From positions 22,068,269-22,132,268 of the forward strand of contig NW_024040817.1 in the NCBI RefSeq assembly GCF_014851395.1: a stretch of 64,000 bases of DNA, read 5' to 3'. The notes under the pieces are model-generated. The model had not been told where the DNA came from and did no database searches. It was given only the letters and a program-made list of their open reading frames with translations. A program made the position numbers and the translations under genes. This DNA comes from Micropterus salmoides (lineage: Eukaryota; Chordata; Actinopteri; Centrarchiformes; Centrarchidae). Position 1 is the first letter of the stretch. Each line of letters opens with the position of its first letter. Of this stretch, positions 12,856 to 26,900 are shown piece by piece.

Positions 12856-13489
12856 AGTTAAACTATGTTATCATTTAAGCTTGCGAAGGCCTGTAGTTTT
12901 TTTACATCATTATGAACACTTTTTTTAGAGGTATTTATTTGAAAACTTGCTTCATGTTTCAGGCTTTTAGGTAGCAGGAGATGATGTTGGAGTGGAGCTT
13001 TCAAGCTGCAATATGCCCATCTCTGCTGCTCCCAGCCTCCCAAAGCCTGTCAGTGGCTGCTGCTTTTCAGTCAGGGTTGGATTCCCTGTCTTCCCTGGCA
13101 ACAGGCCCATCATCTCTTGGTCACAGACCATTTTGTTTTTGTCACAGTCTGATGGTGTGTCTGGGCTCCCCAGGGTGCCCTGTCCAGCCCATGACCACCC
13201 ACCAGCCCAGCCCACCTACCCCCCAGTCAGACGACTCTGAATTATGGATAAGTCTGGATCGCTTCTTATAAAATATGAATTTTCCAAAGGAGACCCTTAA
13301 AAAACAAAAACCTCTAACCTCCATAACCTTGATAGGTGATCCACATGTGACCAAAAAGCTTGCTACTGGGGCAGAAACATCTGGAAACTTAGTAGTTTGT
13401 ATCCATGTTCATGTGTCTGCTGTCATGTTCCTAGGCAGTTAACGGTCACTGGGGTAATTTTTAATTTAAGTCTACACTAGGATTTATAT
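12856..13489. other. dazl-rftn1 intergenic stretch
   Basis: I see no supported gene. Overlapping ORFs of 60-96 residues on both strands at 12858-13354 are mutual shadows in a moderately GC-rich patch and lack any recognisable domain. Confidence 0.5.
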
Positions 13490-13850
13490 TGTTTCCCATA
13501 GTGTTTTCAGAGGATCCAACCTGGAGAGCAGCGTGTGAGAGACAACGGGGAGGAGAGGGGGATGTGTGTAACGCGCCCTCTCTTTCCCTCCTCTTCACAC
13601 GCGCTGGTGACGGGAGAGGTAGACGGAGTGTTTATCATAAGCAGCCCGTGAGATTCAGCAACGGTCGGTTGTAGTTTCTAAATGGAAGATCCATGTTTTC
13701 GTCCCATTGGATCGCAGTTCATCTGAGCCGTGACAGAGACAGACGGTAAAAAGACGTTACAGAGAGGAGGGACGCACATCGACAGCCTCGAGTGCGAGGA
13801 AGCTTTTTACTCCGGCTATCACTTTGGCCAGCCTGAGAACCACTTCATTG
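13490..13850 (+). other. rftn1: rftn1 non-coding first exon (5' UTR)
   Basis: A GC-rich, CpG-containing stretch (ACGCGCCC, CACGCGCTGG) ends in the strong donor GTGAGT at 13851. No ATG frame continues into the next exon. The raftlin start codon lies in the following exon at 20025, so this is read as the untranslated first exon. The transcription start is not resolved. Confidence 0.6.
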
Positions 13851-16800
13851 GTGAGTATAACTCTTGGCTGTTTTATTTATTTCTATAACAAAATAGAACA
13901 TTATTATAAATATTTTGTTGACATTTCGATGATTATTGGCTATATATGAGTGACTAAAACTAAACCACATAACATTATTTGTCCTCCTTATTGCGGCATG
14001 TGAGTTTTCTCTCTGGAATATAAGGTTTTGCAGCTTTGGAAAAAAAAAACTTTAAGGAGAGTTTACGACTTGTAGAGGCGGAAATGCCCTTCTAAAATTA
14101 AGTTCGTGGACCTTTCACAATAAAACACTTGTATGACAGAGCCAAATCCTCTTGGAGGACATTCTGCCAGTCATTTGATTTGTGTGACGTTGTGTGCCAT
14201 TTGTTTTCGTGGCGGAACGAAATGAATAATCCCACGCCCTGCTCACTGTCACAGGTTGAAGTGAACTAAAGATATGCGTGACGGAGTAAATGTGCCGAGC
14301 GCAGATGGAAGAGGGGGTCGGTGTGCGCGTGCGTGTGTAGGATAAAGATTTGGTGCATAAACGAGCTGTCATGTATCATTTCCCGTTGACTAAACTACCG
14401 GCGTTAACGGGCAGCATCACCTAGCCACGTGTTGGGTGCGTGTGTGTGTTTGTGTGTGGGGTTGAGTTTGAACGCACCAAAGAATCGGGGGGAGGGCGGG
14501 GGGAAACCATAAACATGTAATTTCAAGCCAGGGTGCACCCACAAAAAGCAGGGGGCATCAATTAGTCACATGTGCTCACCATATAGCTTGAGAATTTATT
14601 TGAAAAAGCACTCATTAGTGAGTGACATCCAGTTTATCACACTGGTAATGCAAACAGTAGGCTGCAATTTTACAATTCATCAGTTATTCTTACTCCAAGT
14701 CCAAAATGTTAAATGATGGATTCAAGTACCTTAAGAGCCTGCCTTGGGGTTTAGTGAATGGATGCCCCCAGTCCAAACAGTCAACAGTCTTCTTTTGTTA
14801 ATAAATTGTTTTTTATAGAGCAAAATAGGCTGTGTAAGGATTTGCCCGACAGATCATACATCAATGTCATAATTTGTTTTTATCCTCCCCATGCAGCCTC
14901 ATTAAAACACTGTTTGAGGTGATTACTTTGTTGCTTTGGGGAATCACACCTCCCTCCAGGTAACTTGACATGCTCCCAGTCTGCTCTCTGTCCATCCTCC
15001 TTGCTTTCTCTGTCTGTCTCTATTGCCCCCTCCTCCTCTCTTTCTAAACAGACTGTTCTTGCTTTCTCTTTGCTTTCCCCATCATCAGCACACCCCATCC
15101 TTGGATAGAAACTGAGTGGCCCTCCAACCCTGCGGGAGTGAAGCCCACTCCCCAGGATTCAGTCTGTCACCTCTAATTTTGAAATTCAGTGGAACGCACA
15201 CAATATGAGACAAGATCTTACTAATAACAGTTTTCATTGCCATACCTCTTTGTTTTTGTTGTCAAACAACCATGCTTCTATAAAAAGTGAGTTAATTCAG
15301 AGTCAAACATTGTTAATAGGCCAGAAATTCCTTGCATAGACATCACACTCACAAGCAGTAGGAATTATGGCTTACAAGCAGGCCATAAAGTAATAAAGGA
15401 GACTGGAAGCCAGCAGTGACAGATTTGTTTGCTGATACTTGCAATAAATCAGTTTAGTGGATCAGGTGCAAAAATGAACACAACCAGCAACTGCTTTATA
15501 TTACATGCAGCAAAAAGAAATACTCTTCCTCAGTTGGCATACACACAGATGTAGTCATCAGTGAGGCTAGAAATTCTTGGCCTCGAGACACTGAAATAGT
15601 AAAATATCTATAACCCCTGGCCTCTTCAACGTTAAGACAAAATGTTTGTATTGAAAGAAATTGCCACCTGTGTGTGGCAACTAAACTGGTTAAGGTCTTA
15701 AGAGTAGGCTACTACGACCACTTGGTTTTGGTTAGAGAATCATTAGGGAAATGGTTAAATAATTAACACGCCAGTGCTATAAATTTGAGAATTTCAGTGC
15801 TTATACACCTATTCACTCTGATCTGACCTTGCATTGGTACCTATACCAATACTTACCTATACTTTAAATGCTAATGCAGATTTGCTATGAACATAATTCA
15901 TAGAAGACAGTGTTGTGGAGACACACATGTAAGCGGCAATGCACTACAAGCATTTTCTCAGCAGAGCCCATTATCGTAGGATGCTTCAAAGTGCATTATC
16001 GCACTTATAACGTAACTGATTGGCTAGCAGTTAAAATGTTATATTGGGACAAGAGCTAGACCCTTAAATCGTTCAGTATATTGGCCATGATTGGATTATT
16101 GCAGATACGCCAGTATTGGTGTATAGCAGCTTATAAACATAAAGAAACTGTACAGAAACATTATAGATACCGTATGTTAGAGATTTAGAAACACTGTCTT
16201 CATTCAAGTATGTCCACCAGAGAGAACTGATGAATTTATTTTTCAATCGTAAAATGTTGCTTACAGAATCTCACTCGCAAAAAACAGATTTAAGGGTTCT
16301 TGTCAATTTTTTTTTTTTACTGTTACCTGTTCTATTGTTTGAATTGTTGTAAAATTTCAGCATTTGGCCATATTCAGGACACCTCAAATTTACTTACAGT
16401 TTAGTCATCCTTCTTATTCAGTGCTCATGGTATAGTCAGCGGAATGTAACCTTGGCATCAGTAGTTGCACTAGGCTGAGTGACCAGTTAAATCACAGGTG
16501 AAAGTGACATTACTTACACTAACTTCAAACAATGTTTAAACATTAGATGACTTAATGAAGCTTAATTTTCTTTCTTTTGGCAAATTTGTAAAATTGGGAT
16601 GATGAAATCTGAAGTGTCCTGACATAGAACGTAATGGATTTCACCCTATACGTTATTTCCTTGTATTCAGACCTCATCGTGCATTATTGCTTACTTATTT
16701 GTCACCATAACAGCTGTTGCTACTTGTAGCTTGTCAGCACAGTAGTGAGTTTAAATATATATTTATCATATGCACTGTTGTTGTTGTTTTAAAAACAATG

Positions 16801-19762
16801 CCTGGGACAATATAAAGTGCTCAGTGGGAATTTTAATTTTGGCACTATTTAGTTCTGTCTATATTTATTATTATTTTCCCAAGCCTGTGCCCGCCTGTAG
16901 CTCTCCCTCTGCAACGGATGAATTCTGCTTCTTGGAAAGCAGATATCCCCCCCTGAGTGGCACGGGGAGGTTGCAGAGCAGTGGCATAGCGCAGATGGAT
17001 TATGCTCTCACATAAATCCGCTGTCATTTCAAAACCCTCCGTTACAAGAGATTGTCTAATGAGAAGCCCTCTGCTACTCCCTGACTGTCTTCCTCTTCAC
17101 TCCATTCTCTCGTTTTTCACTTCTTTTATCTGTCTCTCTCCCCCCGTCTCTCTCTGTTTAATGGATGTTCTTTGCTGTCAAGGCCTTTATCTGCCTGTTT
17201 GTTTGTGTGAGAGCAACTGAGAGATTCTGTTTGAAGTCAACATGTAGAGAAAAGGCCTCATATGTTGGAAAAAGGCCTCAAGTCTTGAAGGCGCTGGAGT
17301 TTCTCTGGTACTACAACCACCTTGTTTTTTCATTCGACGTTGCATCCAATTACAGAAATCTGTATCTAAACCACACAGATGGAGTTCATCTGTTAAAGCA
17401 GGAGGCCTTTGTTTTCAAATGGAACCATCAGTGTGCAATGAAAAGGATGATGAGATGTTGGATCAGATTGTAGGGCTGTAGGCCAGTCAAGACCAAGATA
17501 AACAGACAAAGACAAAATAGTAAGCAAATTGTTCCAAATTGTTATGCTTTCTTTAGCACCGCATAGTGCATTATGCGTAAAGGCAAATAAGGACAATGAA
17601 TTAATTGTTTTTTAATTAAGAGAATTTGCATTGCCATAGGGTAAATATTGTATTAAAATACTACAGCATAACAAAACGTGTGAGGAAGTTGACAAGTGGA
17701 TCTAAGGAAAGACTCACTGCTTGAAGGATGCAATTGTCTCTCCACAGACATTTCTGCCTTTCCCTATATGCTTCTCATCATTATTGTATTTTGACCACAC
17801 ATTTCTCTTCTGTCCTATGCTTCACCATTGACCCCTTTTCCACTAACTAGCCATAGATGAAGCCTGCTAAACATCCTTCCAACATTAACCTGCCCTTTGT
17901 CCCTGTTGCAGACAGAGTTTATTAAAGCACAGCCCTGGAGGGAAGATATGTGGGAGTGGATCTGCATGGTCTAACTTAGTCATAACCCAGGGCCGACTTG
18001 GCTGTCTGTCTGTCTGGAGACATTGTAATAGTTTAACAGGACTTACTGTAAGAGGCTCAGCGGGGGAGCACTTCAGCTCTGAAAACTCATTGAGCCATTA
18101 GACAGAAGAACTGGATGGACGGAGAGGGTTTGAGGGACTGTAGGTAAGGAGTGCGGAAGGGCGTAATGTAACATTATAATGTAATGACAGGAACGATAAA
18201 GATGGAGATGGAGAGTAGAGTTTGGTGGAACGGATTCAAGCAGCAAGACTGGAGGGAAGTTGAGAAAACAAAAGTGGACGGATGTAGTGAAAGTCAAGAA
18301 TGACTGATGATAATGAAACGGGGTAGGTTGGGAGATCTTGTAATCAGATGGGCACAAAAAGAGAGAATGACAAAAATGAATATTTCATTGTCAGACTAAT
18401 CAAGACCATTGTACCAATAGAAAGAAGGGAGTTGTCCTAATCAAGGATGGCGGACAGAAGCAGAGAAGAGGCCAGAGAGAAAGAGGTGATTAAGGCATGG
18501 GTCAGATGAGGGGAGAGACAGTTTTGTAGAAATCCGAAGCGAGACACATTAAGAAGTGCTAATGGCGTGAGAGTTTAAGAGGAGAACAGACATGTTAGGA
18601 GGAGAGGGAAAGATAGAAGAAGGAAGAAGAGAGGGGAAATAAGATAAACTGTTTCTCTCTCTCTCCTTCTCCCAAAGCGACACCCCTCTGTCTCTCCTCG
18701 TTTGTCCTCGTTATGAAAGAGCATGTTTTATTGAAAGAATAATGACTCTTAATTGCTTGCTCCTTGCAAAATTTAAAATGACAGAGTGAACTGTCTCAAG
18801 ACAGATGAGGTATGAAAATATATCGAAAGATGCTGCCTTTTGTAACCTTTCGAAATGCATGCACCATGCAGTCAAAGCTGTAAGTCACCAAACACGCACA
18901 CACAGGCTTAATGTAGTCTGTTAGGATCATTAGCCGAGTTAATGCCTGTGCACTTGGCCCAATGGGAGTTACTGTGTCATTCTCCACACTCCCTAAACAG
19001 ATACAGAGATATAGATATAGACCTGCCTTTGGGGAAGACGTATGCACACACGCATTAACACTCACACACAAAGACATGCAGATGCATGTGTGGCTCTTAC
19101 AAGCCATGGCAGACAGGGATATTAAGCGTAACTGTGGTAATGGTTGGAGGGTAGCGACACTGTCACATCAGATTAGCTTGACAACATTTGACCACACCCT
19201 CTTTCTCTTGTCCTTTTACCCCTCTCTTTTCACTCCCTCCACCCGTTTCTCTACTTCCAATTCCCAATCATTTGGCTTAAAAGCCACCTCACTTGTTGTT
19301 TGTCACACTTGTTTTTCTTTTTATGCAACTCAGGGTCTGAAATGCCTGTTGAAATTAAGGAGAGGACGAATTTAAAAATATTTCAGGCTTTCTCCAAATT
19401 GTGCTTGCAAATATCTACCCTTGAGGGTAGATAATTGCAAGCTATCTACTGGTCCTATCTACTAGTCCTTACACAATCTGCAAAAGTATTAAAATAAGAC
19501 AGATTTCTTTGTGCTTCAAGGCTACCCTTGGATCAACATATAAATTGGTTAGCAGTACAACATGCTTAACACCTCTCCTTTCCTCTCCTCTCGCCGTCTA
19601 TCTAGTCTCATGTCGCTTTGCTTGACAGGGCAGGAAATCAGTCTCATTTCTGCTTTAATTCATTCTTATCAAACATGTCGCTCCCAATCAGCCCTATTTG
19701 ATTAGGAGATGCCCACCAAGCAAGTAATGGCTGACACTTTCATATTTCAGTATTATTGCCAG

Positions 19763-19798
<36 letters not shown>

Positions 19799-20020
19799 AA
19801 GAGAGTTAGATACATTATTTCCCGCAGCCGAGCGAGCATGTAGACTTGAGTGTGACTATCACACAAACTATTGGAAGTGCTAATGTGTTCTGTATATTTA
19901 GAAACTCTTTCAATCCCATGTCTCTCACTTGAGTCTTTGATAGCACCCTCTCTTTTTTTTCTCTTTTCATCTCCCATCTTTTTAAAGTTTTTTTTTATGC
20001 TCTTTTCTTCTCTATCACAG
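13851..20020 (+). other. rftn1 intron 1
   Basis: This is a 6.2 kb intron without supported coding sequence. It holds T-rich and GA-rich low-complexity tracts (18.4-18.7 kb), and a (GT)n microsatellite at 19764-19796. The ORFs in it (for example 18962-19375) have no splice or family support. Confidence 0.6.
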
Positions 20021-20024
20021 AGAC

Positions 20025-23000
20025 ATGGGGTGTAGGCTTCCTAAGTTGCGGAAGGCAGAAGAGAGGCGAAGCCCGGGCAATATCTACTCTACCCTTCGAA
20101 GGCCTCAGGTGGAGACTAAAGTGGGTGTGGCTTACACCTACCACTTCCTGGATTTCCTGTTGGGGAAAGAAGGTATGGATAAAATGATCCACATAATCAT
20201 GTCTGTGTAACAGCTCTCCTGTGAGCATACCCCCATGTGCAACATATTTCCTTTGACCTTTTTTGGGCTGGGCATGTGAAACCTAGTGAGACGTGTACTT
20301 CATGTGACTTGACTGGACTTCTCCCACAGTTGCATACTTGAAATACTCACGTGTTACTTGAGTTATGGACACAAACATTAATGATGGCACTATAGCAATT
20401 TAAGCATTTTGTTTAAACCTAAACTTAATATAGAATGACAACCTCCAAAATGTCAACTTTATAGTTGGGCTAAAAGGCAAATGAATATTAGGCTTACATT
20501 TGCTGGTGGCCAGAAACAAGACCTTAAATGAATGATTATGTTGCTCTGTATCAATAACAATAAGTAACTAGAAAAGTGCACTCTGTAGAGTGCAGATATC
20601 CGCCAGGTCTGGCATATGAATAACACGGTGATGTCTTAAGTCATTTCTGTGCTATCACATGCCTTTTTTTCCTTTTGTGTGTCATTTAACGCAATTTAGA
20701 CTCAACTCACATATTGTGCAGAGACAGGTTTATGTTTTCTTTTTACTTTCAGAAAGTTACCCATAGGTTAGCTTTATTCCTAGCTATTCTAAACTAGCTT
20801 CTTTAGCTACAACAGGGGCCAGATAAATGTTTTATTATTGTGAAACTTGAAAAACACTAGGGCATATGGTCAAATGTTCCTTTACAATCCTATTATCCTA
20901 TTCTCTTTATCCCAAAAAGTCCCACAATTCAGTACTTCTTTTTTACTCCTAAAACATTATGATTCATAAGTGTCTGACATCACTCACAGTAGAGTACCTT
21001 ACTGAGTGCCCACTGTGTACTGTAGGGAACAGTGAATAAATGAGTGAAAGGGGAGGTGACTTCAGATGCAGCTCTTATGAAAACAAATCTTGGCCATCAG
21101 ATGTAGCAGGCAGTCTTCATTCAGATCTGATTCATATTTGTCCCAGTTTCACTTTGGATGGGGGAACAGGCTCCAAGGAATGTGTCTTTCACATTTGGTT
21201 GTAATCCAAAGGAATTCTTTTTACTGAGCACCTGTACTTTTAGTACAATTTAGTATAATTGTTTACGTAAGTTTTCTGTTAAACCCGGCTCTGCTTTGTC
21301 ATCCTGAACTCCGGCTACAGTGTTTGTGTGTGTTCCACTCATAAAATAGCCACAGTTGCTATTCCAACTTTTAACCAGTTAAATGAAATGTTTAGGTCAG
21401 CAACTCTGCCAGAACTGTGTGTTTTTCTTTTCTTACTGTAACTATCTTGAGGGCGAAAAGTGGCTTATGAGCTGAAGTTGTGTCTTTGTGCGGCTCCCGT
21501 TGCAGGAAGTTCAAAGAGTTCTCTAATTCTCAGATTCAGCTATGTTGTGCACGCTGTAGCCATGCCCTCCAACTTCCCCCTGCCTCTCCCTCGCACAATG
21601 ACTATATAGTAAAGCTGATGTGTGTTTGCACACTGTCTTGGGGGTGTGTGTGTATCTGTTTGTGAAAATGAAAAATGGTGTGTCTGATAATGTGTGTGTG
21701 TGTGTGTTGTGTGTGTGCATGCTTGCAGCGTCTTGAGAATGTTTGATGAGAATCCTCTAGAGGCGTCTGGTTTCTAAAAATACTAATTCTGCCATTGTGT
21801 TGATGTGGACTGTGAAGAGATAGAAGGAAGGGACGGAGTGGGGGAAAAGGGAGGCGAGGAGGAGACACAGATAGTGTTAAAGCAGATATTTTAAAAAACA
21901 TCTCTTTTTTTCCCTTTTGGCTAAATGTTTCTACAAGCCTGCACTGTGCACTATATCCCCCAACAAGCCGAAGCAGGTGCAAGTAGTTTACTGAAGTTCT
22001 TTTTTCGAGGAGTTTCCAATACAACACTGTAACAGACAGCAGGCAGAATGCCACAGCTGAGTGGCAGTGGTCTGGTTGCCAGTCGGCTTCATTTTCAGCC
22101 AGCCCTGTTATGTTTGGCAAATGAGTGAGGCCGTAGTGTTGGCTGAGAGAGATCTGGCAACGCAAAATGCTGGTGGTGACCAAAACAGACAATAGACATG
22201 AGGATTGCTCGTCTTTCTCATTGCTAAAGGCAGTAGCAGATAAATTGTCTAATCACATGGGCAGCAGCAGCAGCACCACAGATAGATACAGAAAGACCAC
22301 ACACACACAGTTCATACAAACAGCAATGGCAGCTCATTCAAGCCCACACAAAACACTTTATAGGACTTAGTCAACAGAGTTAGTGTTATCTTTCAACTGG
22401 CAGGCAGGTCATTTATATGGTAAATTCAGTGACGCCACCTGAGCTGCTTAAGATGAGTATAGTCTATTTAAGGATAGACGCAGCTACTCTGAATTGATTG
22501 TGCGTGGTTGTGAGTGGGTGTATGCCTGACGCTCTCCATCTCTCTCTCTCGCTCTCCATTTGTGACCGAGAGACCAAGAGAAGTGAAGGATTCCTGAAGG
22601 ATTATCTGATTGTTTGTGGAGATTGAGAGACCTCATTCCCAGCAAAGAGGATTTATTTGTATTTGTGCAATTGTCCGTGTGTGTGTCTATGTAGGAGGCA
22701 GATAGAGGAATCTGTATGTCAGTCCATGACATTGAGGAAAGCCACGGTCAAATCCATGCTGTAATTTAATTTGGCCTCCATTAATAATAATATTTCCCTG
22801 AGCGTGACTTGACGACTCCTACACAGTAATGAAAAACAAATATCTTTGCTGGAGCCCCTCTGAGATATGTGAGACTAAGAGGCCGTTTATTAAACTAAGT
22901 GATGTTCTCAGGAAGAGGAGCTTAATGTTCAGAATGATGAGTGCAGTGTGGTTTCTAACTTGACCTTTGACTACTGAGTGATGAAACTCACCAGAAGCGG

Positions 23001-23912
23001 CTGATAATATAGTGTTTGTTTATGAGCCTTGCTCTAACCGCAGCAGTGCTTTGGCTGAAAAATATTTCTATGTGACTAAGCAACAACTTGCTCATGCTGG
23101 GTCATAGCAACCCTGTGGTGAATCCAGGGAGGATGAGGAGGATTATGTTCAATGTTTCAGGCATTTGGCCTATGCTTCACACAGACCATTTATTAGATTT
23201 TCAGCTCCATCTCATCATATGACCTAAAACCAATGTCTTACTCTACTAAAGTCTTATTACTATTACTCTCTTATCAGCAATCTGCTGTACCTTGACACAT
23301 CACCCACCTTTACAAAAAGTGCTATGATCTTCATTATCCCCGTTACCTTGACACACCAGCATGAATGTAGAGTATGAAATATAACAGCTGGGTGTGACAT
23401 TTTAACACAGCATCCTTTTTGTGCCGAAGCTGTACTCCGATAATGAGCAGTAGAAGCGGGAGAAGATGAACACGAGCTAGAGTGGAGAGGAAAAAGCAAA
23501 ATAGAAGGGAGGCAGAATAAAGTCAAGGAGGTGTAACAGAACAGAGGTTGAGAGAATGAACAGCACATTAGGAAACGAGTGATACAGAGAGCGTTTGTCA
23601 GGTCTGGAGCGAGGAGGGAAGCGGAGTCTTGAGAGAAAAGAGAGTTAGAGGTGTGAGAATGAGCGAGCGGGAGTCAGGGATCCGAGGATGTGTGAGGAAG
23701 TAAGTTAGGTGTGATGCTGTGTGACTAACGCTGGTCTCTGGAGCAGACAGTGAGGAGCTGAACTCAGCTGATGACTTTCTGTCGCCCTGCAGAGACGGAG
23801 ACCCACTCGGCTCATTAAAACTTACAACATGTATCTAATGCTCAGCAGCAGTGTTTGTGTGTTAGTGTGGCTTTTTGCCGTGCTACTGTATACCTGTGGG
23901 TTAGTTTATTTT

Positions 23913-23955
<43 letters not shown>

Positions 23956-26900
23956 TTATATACATTTCTGTGTGTACATGATCTACACCTGAATGTTATG
24001 ATAGATATTCCCTCAGTTGACAAAGAGTGATATACATTCCCTCTGCCTTATGTGCGACATTTTTGCTATCAGAATCTGTGTGTGATGTATTTGGCTCAGA
24101 CTGCAGACGAAGCACAAATCCATCACTTTGAAAGATCTTTGCTGCCTGACCAGGTAAATGCATAAACATTTTTTTAATGAAAAATTGTTGAAAAATCGGA
24201 TCTGAACATAGCTTAAACCATTTTTTGGGGTAGTTCCTTTATGCTGTTTCAGTGTTATTGGCAAAAGGGCTCGCTGGAATACTAGCAAAGATTCACAGCA
24301 TCACAAGTGCATGGTACTGTATGCGCCTTAAGTGCCACACTGTGTTCTAACCACAGCAAACCCCCCTGCTTCTACTTGTCAACCATTCCTGTGAACCCGG
24401 CACACTCTTTCTCAGACATTTCCTGTAAAGCGGGCATTCTGAGGAGATCAGGCCCCATTTGACAAAGCTCAGATGCTGACCAACAACTGTCAGAGCCGGC
24501 GGCTGCATTCCCAAAACAGTGGGGAGCTCCTTGCTCCAGGAAGCTGATTATTTTATAGTCACTGTTTTGGCACATATCCTCGCCTAAAACCTCTGAAAGT
24601 CATTAGAAGGCTATTTAAATAAACGTGAACCTCCAGCAAGCAGAGGGATAAGCCTTGAGGGTGGCTGTTAGTAGTAATCCCCATGCATCACCTAGCAGGC
24701 TTAGTGCAAACTCTTCCTTTCTTGTGCGCATACACACACACACACACGCCAAAAAGATGGCCCATACACACTTGCAGAGATACTTTGGCACACGTGGCAC
24801 CACAAAATATGCTTTATAATCACAAACAGAAATTCAGGGATTTGTACTAGGAATTAATAAGCCCTTTCAACCAGCTACAGGAAGGGGGTAACTCACACGA
24901 ATACAGCTTGTCAAATCCAGGGTCAGAAAGTGAGGCGTCGCTCACGACACACAGTGTGGTCAAAGCTTGGGGTCGAAACGGAAATAGCAGAGCGGAGATC
25001 AATAGCTGTACAGCGGCTCAGCCGCGTCTTACGTGTGCGAAACGTGTGCACCATTTGGATGCGCGTGCCGGATCTCGCTTTCAAACACTTGTACGTGCAT
25101 GTGTGGATGCAAATGCTCCCCCTTTCATATGTACTGTATCTCCTCACATGTGTGCTCACGTACACTTCCACTTCTTATTCTTCTCCTCACAGACCCACAG
25201 AAACAATCACTCCATCACACATCTCCAACTCCCTTAAACATACAAGGGCACACACACAAACTCTTTCGCTAACATTACACTTCCCTGCCCTCACTAGCTG
25301 GCACTATAAAACTCCACCCGGCTTTTCTGCCCTGAGCCGTGTTCCCATGTTCCCATTCTGGAGCGGAATTGCAGCCTCCCTTTAAATCCCACAGTGGCAG
25401 ACAGTATAAATGAAGTCGCTTCCCAGCCTAAAGCGCTGCATAACACCCTAATAACTTCTGTATGCCTTGCCTGAATTAGCTGCGATGCCTTGCCTGCGTC
25501 TCGTCGGTGGGTGAGTGCCAGCCGTGCAGAGCTAATGACGGCTAATGACTGTTTACGATGACAGGATCGTTGTTATCCCCCCTTCACCCCACTCCTGTCT
25601 CCAGCTGGTATTATTATCATCATCACTGTACTGCTTTTGATAAGTCCCCACAGACACCCGTTTAAATGTTTGCTTGATGAAAGGCTCTTGTGGTTCCAAG
25701 CCAAGCTGATGTGATGGTAGGATTTTCTTGAGGGTTTTTTTCTCCCATTGTTTGACTGAGATGGGAGAAAATGTGTGTTCATGTGCTAGTATCCTAACAT
25801 GCTGGCCAGCTTCTCATATGTGTGTATGTATGTGTGAACACGCCAGATGATGGAGAACAAATTGAAAATGAGATGGCTTGCGCATCTTTTTTTTTTTCCC
25901 TGTGTGTGCTTGTGTGTCTAGTTAATTTATTCAGGTTATTTTCTCTTCTCCAGACCCATGCAAATGAGATTGAATGGGAAAGGATGACAAGCATTCAGGC
26001 ACAAACAGACAGCCTCATATCTCTCCCTCTCTCTGCTCTCTCTGTCCCTCTTTCAATACTGCTCTGCTAACTGCCTATCTCTTTCTGTCTCCCTTTTCTT
26101 CTCTCATCTTTTTCCATGCCCCCCTCTCTCTCACACACCTGGCTTCACTCTGCGATACAGAAACACACAGCCGTACATGCACATGTTCCCTTAAAAGCCC
26201 GTGAACAGAGAGAGGGCTTTACTACAATGCACCGACCCCGAGAGGGTGGTCCTCGCAAACACTGCGTTCTCCCTGGCGGATTTGCCATGACAGTTAGCTT
26301 CCATACGATAAGCTCCACTAACCATTTACACTGAAGTAAAGGGGTTTCTTTCTATTCTATTTGGTAATAAGGGAACTTTGTGTTAGCGATAGCTGCTACG
26401 CACAAGCGGGCAATGTGATAGTATTTTTCTCCAACCTTTTGATGTATGTGTGTGCATTTCTGACTATATCCTACTGTTAAAGTGTGTGTGTGATGTGCAT
26501 GAATGTGTGTTCAAAAGACTTTGGGGCATACACTTGTGTTTGTCTGCATGTGTGTGTTTTCTAGAAGCCAGGCTCCTGGTGACAGTGAGGACAACAGAGG
26601 CTAATAGTTCTGGTGTAATTAGTTTCACATTTAGCATGAAGATGCCATGTGGTGTCGTTCAGTGGGAATTATCATAATGAAACATGCTCTGTCTTTGTTT
26701 CTTCACATCCTTTCCCCTTTCTCTTTCCCCCTCTTTTTTTCTTCTCTCTTCCTCTTTATTCCAGCTATTATCCACTTTAAAACCACCTACTACTTTTCCC
26801 TGCCTCATTTGCAACCTGTGTTGACCATTTCTCCATTACCTCTTCTTGTCTAACCTTGTTTTCCTCCCTCCCCTCTCACCTGTTCTCCTCCCTCCAGAGG

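Noticed and set aside
12858..13354. Cluster of six small ORFs before rftn1
   Set aside because: Mutual shadows in a GC-richer patch, with no motif.
18962..19375. 137-residue ORF in rftn1 intron 1
   Set aside because: No domain, no flanking splice sites joining raftlin in phase, pyrimidine-rich content.
21602..22192. 196-residue minus-strand ORF in rftn1 intron 2
   Set aside because: Much of it is translated from GT repeat and pyrimidine tracts (His-Thr runs). No splice context or family resemblance.
24930..25385. 151-residue plus-strand ORF with overlapping ORFs on both strands
   Set aside because: Low-complexity, Ser/Thr/His-rich, and shadowed in other frames. Lies inside an rftn1 intron without signals.
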